Positions 36,274-44,057 of a stretch of 62,530 bases of DNA are shown piece by piece. A model generated the notes under the pieces. The model was not told the origin of the DNA. It did no database searches and saw nothing but the letters and a program-made list of their open reading frames with translations. The stretch is from an uncultured Cellvibrio sp. (GTDB lineage: Bacteria > Pseudomonadota > Gammaproteobacteria > Pseudomonadales > Cellvibrionaceae). Made by a program: the position numbers and the translations under genes. Location: the NCBI GenBank assembly GCA_937958105.1, contig CALFXJ010000048.1, forward strand, positions 1 through 62,530. Reading direction: 5' to 3'. Numbering within the stretch: position 1 is the stretch's first letter; each line of letters starts with the position of its first letter.

Positions 36274-36506
36274 TTCCCTCGCCTAAAGCCGTCCGCGGAC
36301 TCTTGTTGCTGGGCTTATTGTGCCTGAGCGCCTGCGGGCGCGTTGAGCCCTGGGTAAAACCCTATGAGCGGCAGAATATTGCTGACCCATTGATGAGTTT
36401 TGACCGTGACCCGATTTCCAGTGCTTATCTGCATCACGTTTACGATGCGCGGGAGGCGGCAAGAGGCGGTGACGGCGGCGCAGGAGGCGGTTGTGGCTGT
36501 AACTGA
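36270..36506 (+). CDS. DUF4266 small lipoprotein with Gly/Cys tail
   Basis: The 78-residue lipoprotein (lipobox LCLSAC, Cys22) has the DUF4266 pattern. VEPWVKPYERQNIADPLM is followed by HHVYDAREAARGG and a tail GDGGAGGGCGCN. The ATGA overlap with the thioredoxin gene and the overlap with the DUF3570 gene show one translational unit. DUF4266 is regularly found with DUF3570, a thioredoxin and often an ApbE flavin transferase. The CGC tail could bind a metal, form a disulfide or be modified. No ApbE gene is in this window. Function unknown. Confidence 0.85.
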   Translation: MIPSPKAVRGLLLLGLLCLSACGRVEPWVKPYERQNIADPLMSFDRDPISSAYLHHVYDAREAARGGDGGAGGGCGCN

Positions 36507-37713
36507 TTCCCTGCGCAGGAGCATTGCATTACTGAATATTGCGCTGCTGTTTATCTTCAGCAGCGCACAGGCTGATGTACTGCCGGATGAACGTATCGAC
36601 GTCATGTACCACAGCTACAACGGCGGTGGAACACAGATTGACGGGCCGGCCGTGCTGGTGCGCAAAAATTTCGGTAACTCCATCTCAGTGTCCGGCCAAT
36701 ATTATGTCGACAGCATCAGCGGTGCATCCATTGATGTGGTGGCCGCACGCGGCGTGGATGTGGAATCCGGAGCGAGCCCTTATGCAGAGAAGCGCAAACA
36801 GAAAGACCTGGGTCTGATTTATCTGCGGGATCGCACCACCATCAACCTGGGATACTCCACCAGCAAAGAAAATGATTTCGACTCGACAACCTACAGTTTC
36901 AGCATCAGCCAGACGTTCTTTGGTGACTTAACGACTGTCAGTCTCAACACCAGTTTTGGTGAGGACTTTATCAGCCGGAATGATGATCCGACTTTCGAAG
37001 AGCAAGAGGCTGAGCGCCGTCGCTACAGTATCAATATTTCCCAGATCCTGACCAAAAACCTGATAGCTGCACTAAGTGTGGAGAGTGCTGTGGATGAAGG
37101 TTATCTGCAGAATCCATACCGCACAATCCGCTACTGTGTGGATAACGATGGTGATAACAGCATCTGTTCGGGCTCATCGCTTCCTGCTAAAGAAAAGTAT
37201 CCCAACACCCATAACAGCGATGCAGTAGGCATACGCGCAATTTATTACCTCCCTTACCGCGCCGCCATCCGCGCCGACTACCGTGAATTCTCTGACAGCT
37301 GGGGTATTGAAGCGAGCAATTATGAGCTGCGTTATACGCATCCCTACAAAGACTGGCTGTTCGAATTTAAATACCGCGCTTACGAACAAACCGCTGCCGA
37401 TTTTTACAGCGACCTGTTTCCTTATGTTGATTATCAAAATTTCATGGGCCGCGATAAAGAGCTGAGTCCACTCACCACCACCACCTTCGGCCTGGGTGTG
37501 ACCTATCAATTGCCCACCGGTGTTATTCCCTGGTTCGATAAGAGCACCGTGAATCTTTACTGGGATCATATCAAGCTCGACTACAAGGATTTCCGCAACG
37601 TGCTGGTACACCAGAACAGAGCCCCCGGCGATGATCCAATCCCCTTTGGCCAGGAACCCCTCTACCAATTCGATGCGAATGTCATCCGGTTTTTCTGGTC
37701 GTTCTGGTATTGA
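36493..37713 (+). CDS. DUF3570 outer-membrane-type protein
   Basis: The start is taken as GTG at 36493, five bases after GGAGG and inside the end of the DUF4266 gene. An upstream frame start would fall within that gene and prefix a non-signal sequence. The product (about 406 residues) has a signal peptide (SIALLNIALLFIFSSAQA). DUF3570 motifs follow (RIDVMYHSYNGGGTQIDGPAVLVRKNFGNSISVSGQYYVDSIS, then LGYSTSKENDFDSTTYSFSISQTFFGD). Many alternating strands end in Phe/Trp-Tyr, consistent with a large beta-barrel. A short Cys-containing loop (RYCVDNDGDNSICSGSS) is likely extracellular. It closes the rightward unit and is probably the partner barrel for DUF4266. Confidence 0.85.
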   Translation: MAVTDSLRRSIALLNIALLFIFSSAQADVLPDERIDVMYHSYNGGGTQIDGPAVLVRKNFGNSISVSGQYYVDSISGASIDVVAARGVDVESGASPYAEKRKQKDLGLIYLRDRTTINLGYSTSKENDFDSTTYSFSISQTFFGDLTTVSLNTSFGEDFISRNDDPTFEEQEAERRRYSINISQILTKNLIAALSVESAVDEGYLQNPYRTIRYCVDNDGDNSICSGSSLPAKEKYPNTHNSDAVGIRAIYYLPYRAAIRADYREFSDSWGIEASNYELRYTHPYKDWLFEFKYRAYEQTAADFYSDLFPYVDYQNFMGRDKELSPLTTTTFGLGVTYQLPTGVIPWFDKSTVNLYWDHIKLDYKDFRNVLVHQNRAPGDDPIPFGQEPLYQFDANVIRFFWSFWY

Positions 37714-37922
37714 TCATCGGGGCAATCACTGATGGTGCGTGCTCGGCCATCTGTTGAGTAGAGAGCAATCTACTGGTGGCTCGAGCGCAGCATGAAACAC
37801 TGCCGTCGCCTTTACTGTTCCTAGCGATAAATTATTGTGAAACGAAGTAAAGCTCACTCAGTCAAACAGCAGACCCAGTGCTCGCACTTATTACATGTAC
37901 CGCGCTTCAAGAAGGTAACCTC

Positions 37923-38915
37923 ATGAACAATTCAAGGATCAAGGGGCATTTGCTCGCCGTTTGTTTACTGCTGGCTGCTGTCCTCGCCGGTTGCGCCGGC
38001 ACCAACACTATCTCCGGCGATCTTTATTATCGTGAGCGTATCGCGTTGCCGCCGGATGCCCGAGTCAGCGTGAGCCTTGAGGATGTCAGCCGCGCAGATA
38101 CCCCGGCAACCACCATCAGCAAGATCGAGTTCGTCCCCGCTTCTCAGGTTCCTATTCCGTTTTCCCTGAATTACCAAGCCGCAGACATCAACAAAAATCA
38201 CCGCTATGCGCTGCGCGCTCAGATTCGCTCCGCCGATGATCAGTTGCTATGGGCTACGGTGGAGCATTACGGTGTCCTCACCCATGACAGCCCGAAAGAC
38301 CGCGTCACTCTGAACCTGGCGCGGGCGGACCAGACCCGCATCACCAGCACCTCAACCGGCGATGCCCGCCGTCTGGCTTATGAATGCGATGAGCTGCTGA
38401 TCCTGGTGATCGCGGATACCAATGCGGCGGTGATCAATATCAAAGGCGAAAATCTGGAGCTGAAGGAAGCCCGCTCAGCTTCGGGGGCCCGCTATACCAA
38501 CGAGCGCGCGGAGTTCTGGAGCAAAGGCGACGACGCCTTCATCACGATTGATGGCCAGTCCTTCACCAACTGCCGCCATAAACCGGAACAGCTGCCCTGG
38601 GCCGAGGCCAAGGCGCGCGGCATCGATTTCCGGGCAACCGGTAATGAGCCGGGCTGGCTGCTGGAGATGGACGCCGATCTGCAGATCGAGTTTGTGGGCG
38701 ACTATGGCAACTACCGCGTGATTACACCAGTACCGGTACCGGACCTGGATTCCCCCCAGCGGAGCAGTTATCACGCTGTGACAGAAAGCCATGACCTGCT
38801 GCTGACGATCGAAACCAAGCCCTGTCAGGACAGCATGAGCGGTATGCAGTTTCCGCAGCAGGTGCGAATCCTGCTGGATGGACGGGCCTACCACGGCTGT
38901 GGAAGATCTCTTTAA
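37923..38915 (+). CDS. Three-module lipoprotein: YbaY-like, MliC-like and COG3650-like domains
   Basis: The start at ATG 37923 has AAGG upstream. A lipobox (VLAGC, Cys24) precedes three recognisable parts. The first is a YbaY/type III secretion pilotin-like beta domain (ISGDLYYRERIALPPDARVSVSLEDVSRAD, about 28-130). The second is an MliC-like lysozyme-inhibitor domain (YECDELLILV, VINIKGENLELKEARSASGARYTNERAEFWSKGDDAFI, about 150-225). The third is a COG3650/HslJ-like end (GIDFRATGNEPGWLLEMDAD, about 240-330). All three occur in envelope-protection lipoproteins. The MliC module should block C-type lysozyme in the periplasm. It is not tightly linked to its neighbours. Confidence 0.82.
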   Translation: MNNSRIKGHLLAVCLLLAAVLAGCAGTNTISGDLYYRERIALPPDARVSVSLEDVSRADTPATTISKIEFVPASQVPIPFSLNYQAADINKNHRYALRAQIRSADDQLLWATVEHYGVLTHDSPKDRVTLNLARADQTRITSTSTGDARRLAYECDELLILVIADTNAAVINIKGENLELKEARSASGARYTNERAEFWSKGDDAFITIDGQSFTNCRHKPEQLPWAEAKARGIDFRATGNEPGWLLEMDADLQIEFVGDYGNYRVITPVPVPDLDSPQRSSYHAVTESHDLLLTIETKPCQDSMSGMQFPQQVRILLDGRAYHGCGRSL

Positions 38916-39013
38916 ATCCTTGGTATTTTTTTCCGTCAGGCGCTATCTTGTGCAGCGTTTTGACGCCGGCAAAAAAGGACCGGAACCACATCATTCATAA
39001 CGAGGAGGTTTGC

Positions 39014-39325
39014 ATGAAAACATTGTCAATTCTGATCGCCATCGTCACCCTGAGCAGCGCCTGTACCTGGGTCAAAGTCAATGAGTCTGGCACCAGCGTC
39101 GCCGTGGCCAATATGGCTAACGTACGCAACTGCGAAAAGCTGCGTAATGTGAATGTGAAGGTAAAAGCCAGCGTGGGTCCGATTGACCGCAATGCCGACA
39201 AGGTTGCAACTGAGCTGGCGAACCTGGCGCGCAACGAAGCGGCGAGCTTTGGCGGGGATACCGTAGTGCCAACCTCCGCTGTTGAAAATGGCAGTCAGAG
39301 TTTCGGCGTTTATAAATGCAAGTAA
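39014..39325 (+). CDS. DUF4156 family small lipoprotein
   Basis: GAGGAGG (39002-39008) fixes the ATG at 39014. The 103-residue product is a lipoprotein (IVTLSSACTWVKV) with the DUF4156 pattern. NVRNCEKLRNVNVKVKASVG carries a conserved Cys, and ATELANLARNEAASFGGDTVVP and the C-terminal FGVYKC carry a second, perhaps disulfide-linked, Cys. The family is of unknown function and sits in an envelope membrane. It is probably monocistronic. Confidence 0.85.
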   Translation: MKTLSILIAIVTLSSACTWVKVNESGTSVAVANMANVRNCEKLRNVNVKVKASVGPIDRNADKVATELANLARNEAASFGGDTVVPTSAVENGSQSFGVYKCK

Positions 39326-39445
39326 GGCGGGCCTGGCAGGATTAACGATAACCGCGTTAATCCTGTGGCTTTGACGCGGCGGGCCCCGTTACTGAAATAA
39401 CGATGCCCGCGGTGCTATCAATCACAATCTTTCCATCAACACCTA

Positions 39446-39955
39446 TTAATTGGTCGTCGCTGGTGCCTCTTTGGTGCCTTCAGCCTGTTGTCTGGCCGCA
39501 ACCACTGCCTGAGCAAACACGGCATCAAAGTTGATGGGTGCCAGCATCAGTGGCGGGAAGGTTCCCCGGTTCAGAATGCTGTCGATTGCTTCACGGGCGT
39601 AAGGGAAGAGAATCTGCGGACAGGCGGTGTTGATCACCTGACTCAGCTGCAGCCCTTCGAAACCGGAGATAGCAAAGATACCTGCCTGCTTCACTTCCAC
39701 CAGAAACACCGTGCGACCTTCGATCTTTGCAGTGATGGTCAACAGCAGAATCACTTCGTGGGTAGTTTCATCCAGCTGATTAACCTGTACGTTCAGGTCC
39801 TGCTGGATATTCGGTTTGAATTGTTTGGTAAACGCCTCAACACCCATGGGCGTTTCAAAGGAAATATCCTTGAGATAGATACGCTGGATGGCAAAGTTCG
39901 GGCCGCTGGCCTGTTCGTTATTATTGAGTTCTTGTGAATTATTTTCTTCAGACAT
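39446..39955 (-). CDS. secB: SecB protein-export chaperone
   Basis: The 169-residue product has the SecB fold markers FAIQRIYLKDISFETPMG, QQDLNVQVNQL, VEVKQAGIFAISGF and ACPQILFPYAREAIDSILNRGTFPPLMLAPINFDAVF. SecB tetramers bind unfolded preproteins in the cytoplasm and hand them to SecA. It is last of a leftward rhodanese-grxC-secB set, the same order I recall in Pseudomonas. The N terminus is a Gln/Asn-rich tail. Confidence 0.97.
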   Translation of the reverse strand: MSEENNSQELNNNEQASGPNFAIQRIYLKDISFETPMGVEAFTKQFKPNIQQDLNVQVNQLDETTHEVILLLTITAKIEGRTVFLVEVKQAGIFAISGFEGLQLSQVINTACPQILFPYAREAIDSILNRGTFPPLMLAPINFDAVFAQAVVAARQQAEGTKEAPATTN

Positions 39956-40016
39956 AATGCACTCTGTTGATTACAGTTTTAAAAGATAAAGCTGGAATTA
40001 ACTCCAGTGGCAAAGA

Positions 40017-40271
40017 CTATTTCGCCAACAACTCATCCAGCCTGCCGTTTTTATCCAGCGCCCACAAATCGGTAAATCCACCGACGTGCACATCACCGAT
40101 CCAGATCTGCGGTACGGTGCGCTGTTTGCTTTTTTCCATCATTTCCTGACGCAGATGGGGCTCGCGATCAACACGAACTTCTTCCACCTCTACACCCTTC
40201 TGTGCCAGCAGTTTTTTTGCGTTTACACAGTAGGGACATATTGCTGTGGTGTACATCAAAACCCGCGCCAT
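40017..40271 (-). CDS. grxC: Glutaredoxin 3 (GrxC)
   Basis: I start at MARVLMYTT (40271), giving the usual 84 residues; an in-frame extension to 40322 overlaps the ribosome-binding region. The dithiol active site is CPYC (Cys12, Cys15), with the GSH-binding TVPQIWIGDVHVGGFTDL motif containing the cis-Pro. It reduces protein disulfides and glutathione mixed disulfides in the cytoplasm. It sits between the rhodanese gene and secB with short gaps. Confidence 0.95.
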   Translation of the reverse strand: MARVLMYTTAICPYCVNAKKLLAQKGVEVEEVRVDREPHLRQEMMEKSKQRTVPQIWIGDVHVGGFTDLWALDKNGRLDELLAK

Positions 40272-40285
40272 AGTGGCCTCCGCGA

Positions 40286-40696
40286 TTACTTCTTTACCAG
40301 CGGCAGATTCTGCGCCTGCCACTCCGCAAGCCCACCGGAGAGACGACGCACAACAAAGCCTTGCTTTTCCAGCATGCGCCCTACCATACCGGCGTGCTGA
40401 CCCAGCTTATCGGCAACGATGATGATCTTGCTTTTGTGACTCTCCAGTTTATCCAGCTCAGCAGCGACTTTACTGTGGGGGATATTGATAGCACCCACGA
40501 TATGGCCTGCCTTGAATTCCGCGGCATCGCGAACATCGAGCAGAACGGCAGCATCCTTGTTAAGCAGCTGGGTAACTTCATGCACGGAAATGGGGCGACC
40601 ACTTTTGATGCGTTCACGCCAGGCGTAGATGTAAATCAAAACTACGAGGGTGCTGACCAACAGCCATTCTTGACTGATAAATACAAAGAAATTCAC
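40286..40696 (-). CDS. Membrane-anchored rhodanese-like protein lacking the catalytic Cys
   Basis: The 136-residue product has one N-terminal membrane helix (WLLVSTLVVLIYIYAW) and one rhodanese domain (ISVHEVTQLLNKDAAVLLDVRDAAEFKAGHIVGAINIP). At the active-site loop, where CxxG is expected, it reads IIIVADKLGQHAG. The position of the sulfur-accepting Cys is Asp96, so it should not be a sulfurtransferase. It belongs to the YibN-like family found between gpmI and secB. Such inactive members may have a binding or regulatory role near the translocation machinery. Confidence 0.9.
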   Translation of the reverse strand: MNFFVFISQEWLLVSTLVVLIYIYAWRERIKSGRPISVHEVTQLLNKDAAVLLDVRDAAEFKAGHIVGAINIPHSKVAAELDKLESHKSKIIIVADKLGQHAGMVGRMLEKQGFVVRRLSGGLAEWQAQNLPLVKK

Positions 40697-41101
40697 TGAT
40701 TACAGATTCCTTTAGCAAAGAGCCGCAACAGGTCGCATCACCTTGTCACCATCGGCTGTAGCGATAAGCCTGCGGAGGATGTGGAGGCAGGTCGATGGAT
40801 ATCAAGCGATAAATGCGCTATGTCACAGATAAATTTTTTCAAACGGACCCGGACACCAAACCCCGGTAACATGGGTCACACTAAACACGATGACCCGAAT
40901 ATCCGTTACAGGGCGCAAAGAAGGGCGGCAGTATACACCATGCATCGGGTATTTCTCAGTCATTGACATAGTGTTCATGCGCTTAACCGGGTAGAATAGG
41001 CCGCATTCGCCAATGGGCAGCAGGAAGGAAAAACCATTTCCTGATGTCGGCAGATTCCCCAAAATTCCCCCACCTCTGGATTGTAGAAGCGACGACTGAG
41101 T
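40697..41101. other. Divergent intergenic region between the rhodanese and gpmI genes
   Basis: This 405-bp gap contains promoters for both directions. TTGACA (40963-40968) and TAGAAT (40992-40997) are visible upstream of gpmI, but 23 bp between them is too long for a standard sigma-70 promoter. I see no RNA gene or repeat, and the short frames present lack ribosome-binding sites. Confidence 0.4.
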
Positions 41102-42652
41102 ATGACCGCGACCAAAAAACCTCTCGTATTGATTATCCTCGACGGCTTTGGCCATTCGGAAAACACCCAACATAACGCCATCTATGCAGCCACCACCCCG
41201 GTGTGGGACAAGCTGTGGGGCAACAACCCCAAGAGCCTGATCGCCACCTCCGGATTGTCGGTAGGCCTGCCGGAAGGCCAGATGGGCAACAGCGAAGTGG
41301 GCCATATGACCCTGGGCGCCGGCCGGGTGGTTTACCAGAGCCTCACCCGTATCAATAAAGCCATCAGCGACGGCGATTTCTTCACCAACCCGGTTTATGT
41401 CGAAGCCATTGATGCCGCTGTTGCCAGCGACAAAGCCGTGCATATTCTTGGCCTGCTGTCCGAGGGCGGTGTCCATGCGCACCAGGACCATATCTACGCC
41501 ATGATCAAGATGGCAGCCCAGCGCGGCGCCAAGAAAATCTACCTGCATGCCTTCCTCGACGGGCGCGACACAGCGCCGCGCAGTGCTGAAGCTTCGCTGC
41601 AGAAAGCAGAAGATCTGTTCCGCGAGCTGGGTGTGGGCCGGGTTGCGTCAATTGTGGGCCGCTACTTTGCCCTCGACCGCGACAACCGCTGGGATCGCGT
41701 CAAGGCTGCCTACGACGTCATGGTGACCGGCGCTGCCGACTTCGACGCTGAAACGGCCGTTGAAGGCCTGAAAGCCGCCTATGCGCGGGATGAAAACGAC
41801 GAATTTGTTAAAGCCACGGTTATCTGCGCCGAAGGTGAGGAAGCCGGTACCATCCAGGACGGCGACTCAGTGATCTTCATGAACTTCCGCCCCGACCGCG
41901 CCCGTGAGATCACCCGCGCCCTGATCGATGCCGAGTTTGATGGCTTCGAGCGCGAACTGCACCCGCAGATCGCCCACTTTGTGCAGACCACCGAATACGC
42001 TTCCAACATCAAAGCACCTATCGCTTTCCCGCCGGAAGACCTGACCAACTCCTTCGGTGAATACCTGTCCAACCAGGGCAAGACTCAGCTGCGCATCGCG
42101 GAAACGGAGAAATACGCCCACGTAACCTTCTTCTTCAACAGCGGTACCGAGACTGTGTACCCTGGGGAAGACCGCATCCTGGTGCCCTCGCCCAAGGTGG
42201 CTACCTACGACCTGCAGCCAGAGATGAGTGCGCCGGAAGTTACCGACAAGCTGGTGGCTGCCATCGAGTCCGGCAAGTACGACGCCATCATCTGTAACTA
42301 CGCCAACGGTGACATGGTTGGCCACTCCGGCATCTTTGAAGCTGCCGTTAAGGCGGTAGAAGCGCTGGATGTCTGCCTGGGTCGCGTGCTGGCAGCGGTT
42401 GAGAAAGTCGGCGGCGAAGCGCTGATTACGGCTGACCACGGTAACGTTGAGGAGATGTTTGATGCGGAATCCGGTCAGGTCAGCACTCAGCACTCCACCT
42501 TGCCGGTACCCTTTGTATTCTTTGGCAAGCGCGACGTAACCATCGCAGAGGGCGGCTCCCTGGCTGACGTGGCGCCGACCATGCTGCACCTGATGGGGCT
42601 GCCGCAGCCTGCTGAAATGACCGGACGCAATCTCATCACCGTGAAATCCTGA
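41102..42652 (+). CDS. gpmI: 2,3-bisphosphoglycerate-independent phosphoglycerate mutase
   Basis: The 516-residue product has standard length and two domains. The phosphatase-like domain includes VLIILDGFG (metal-binding Asp), GNSEVGHMTLGAGR (phosphoserine Ser), IICNYANGDMVGHSG and ALITADHGNVEEM (metal ligands). The transferase domain includes HAFLDGRDTAPRSA and ASIVGRYFALDRDNRWDRVKAAYD. It interconverts 3- and 2-phosphoglycerate in glycolysis with Mn ions. envC and ctpA follow on the same strand, as in Pseudomonas. Confidence 0.98.
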   Translation: MTATKKPLVLIILDGFGHSENTQHNAIYAATTPVWDKLWGNNPKSLIATSGLSVGLPEGQMGNSEVGHMTLGAGRVVYQSLTRINKAISDGDFFTNPVYVEAIDAAVASDKAVHILGLLSEGGVHAHQDHIYAMIKMAAQRGAKKIYLHAFLDGRDTAPRSAEASLQKAEDLFRELGVGRVASIVGRYFALDRDNRWDRVKAAYDVMVTGAADFDAETAVEGLKAAYARDENDEFVKATVICAEGEEAGTIQDGDSVIFMNFRPDRAREITRALIDAEFDGFERELHPQIAHFVQTTEYASNIKAPIAFPPEDLTNSFGEYLSNQGKTQLRIAETEKYAHVTFFFNSGTETVYPGEDRILVPSPKVATYDLQPEMSAPEVTDKLVAAIESGKYDAIICNYANGDMVGHSGIFEAAVKAVEALDVCLGRVLAAVEKVGGEALITADHGNVEEMFDAESGQVSTQHSTLPVPFVFFGKRDVTIAEGGSLADVAPTMLHLMGLPQPAEMTGRNLITVKS

Positions 42653-42702
42653 TGATCCATTGCTTACTGTGAAAGACTGTCAATAAAAACAACTGCTCCA
42701 TC

Positions 42703-42725
42703 CCCGGGCCGCCTGGCGGCCCGGG
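42703..42725 (+). terminator. GC-only hairpin between gpmI and envC
   Basis: CCCGGGCCG and CGGCCCGGG form a perfect 9-bp stem with a five-base loop, 50 bp after gpmI. No T-tract follows, so it may slow rather than stop polymerase, or protect the upstream transcript. Confidence 0.45.
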
Positions 42726-42749
42726 ACTCTCTCCGCAGGAACAGGTCCC

Positions 42750-43904
42750 ATGAACAGGCACTCCATTTTCCTCTTCCCCCTGTTACGCATAATGGCAATG
42801 ACTGCCGCATGTCTGCTGGCGCCCCTCGGTTTTGCTGATCAACAGCAAGACATGAAGCAATTGCAGGAAAACATCCAGCAACTGCAGAAAGAGCTGAAGT
42901 CCATCCAGGGCGAGCGCAGCGAGCTGCAGAAAAACCTGCAGAAATCCGAGACGGAAGTCGGTGAGCTGTTGAAGAAGATCGAGCAGCTCAATCGCGACCT
43001 CAAGAACCAGAACAACCAGCTCAAGGAGCTGCAACAGGAGCGCGAGCAGCTGGAAGGCGCCCGCCGGATGCAGCAGGGCGACGTCGCTGCACAGGTGGCC
43101 TCTGCCTATCAGCTCGGCCAGCAGAGCCAGATCAAGCTGCTGCTCAACCAGGAATCACCGGAGCGGGTGAGCCGCATGCTCAAGTATCACCAGTACTTCC
43201 TCGCCGCCCGCGCGGAAAAGCTGGCAGCCTACACTGCCACACTGCAGCAGCTGGATGAACTGGAGCCGCGCATTGCCGCCAAGACCGCAGAACTGAGCAA
43301 CAGCCGGAAAGCATTGCAGGCCCGCCATGAAGAGCTGAAAGAACGGCAGAAAGACCGGCAGCAGGCGCTGGCCCGGATCAACAGCACCCTGCAGACCAAA
43401 GATCAGGAACTGCGCCAGCTGGAAGAGGATCGCAAACGCCTCCAGGCGCTGTTACAGCAGGTAACCCACACCGTCGGCTCTGTGCCACTGCCCACCGGCA
43501 ATGAGAAATTCACCAGCCGCAAAGGCCGCCTGCCCTGGCCGACAGATGGCAAGGTGGTGCATCGCTTCGGCAGTCCGCGGGTCACCGGCCAGATGCAGTG
43601 GAGCGGCATGATGATCCGCGCTGCGGAAGGCAAACCGGTGATCGCCGTACATCACGGCCGGGTGGTCTTTGCCGATTATTTTCGCGGCCACGGCCTGTTG
43701 CTGATCGTCGACCACGGGGAAGGTTTCCTGAGTCTGTATGCCCATAACCAGAGCCTGTTCAAGACCACCGGCGACTGGGTGCGCGCCGGCGATGCCATCG
43801 CGAGTGTCGGCAACAGCGGCGGCCAGGCGGAAACCGGACTGTATTTTGAGATCCGCCATAACGGCAAGCCCACGGACCCGGCCACCTGGCTGGCAAAAGC
43901 TTGA
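42750..43904 (+). CDS. envC: EnvC-like murein hydrolase activator
   Basis: The 384-residue product has a signal peptide (RIMAMTAACLLAPLGFA). A long coiled coil (about 30-245; Gln/Glu/Lys heptads such as MKQLQENIQQLQKELKSIQ) is followed by a C-terminal LytM/M23 domain (about 265-380; GKPVIAVHHGRVVFADYFRGHG, LYAHNQSLFKTTGDWV, GLYFEIRHNGKP). The zinc-ligand motifs are degenerate: WSGMMI replaces HxGxD and LYFEI replaces HLHFE. This is the mark of EnvC proteins that activate amidases instead of cutting themselves. It acts with FtsEX at the septum for daughter-cell separation. Confidence 0.92.
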   Translation: MNRHSIFLFPLLRIMAMTAACLLAPLGFADQQQDMKQLQENIQQLQKELKSIQGERSELQKNLQKSETEVGELLKKIEQLNRDLKNQNNQLKELQQEREQLEGARRMQQGDVAAQVASAYQLGQQSQIKLLLNQESPERVSRMLKYHQYFLAARAEKLAAYTATLQQLDELEPRIAAKTAELSNSRKALQARHEELKERQKDRQQALARINSTLQTKDQELRQLEEDRKRLQALLQQVTHTVGSVPLPTGNEKFTSRKGRLPWPTDGKVVHRFGSPRVTGQMQWSGMMIRAAEGKPVIAVHHGRVVFADYFRGHGLLLIVDHGEGFLSLYAHNQSLFKTTGDWVRAGDAIASVGNSGGQAETGLYFEIRHNGKPTDPATWLAKA

Positions 43905-44057
43905 CGTAACAGCAGGAACTGCCGGTATTTTTCCCGATCCATCAGATAATCGACACAAACTGTGCACCTGCTGCTGGCCAGCGACAGCAAGTTGTTTTAG
44001 ATTGACCGTCTTTTTACCGATATAAGAATGCGGAGCTGAATACCGCAGGAGATTCCA

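Noticed and set aside
40963..40997. Sigma-70 promoter of gpmI
   Set aside because: TTGACA and TAGAAT are 23 bp apart, outside the working range; kept only as a note in the intergenic entry.
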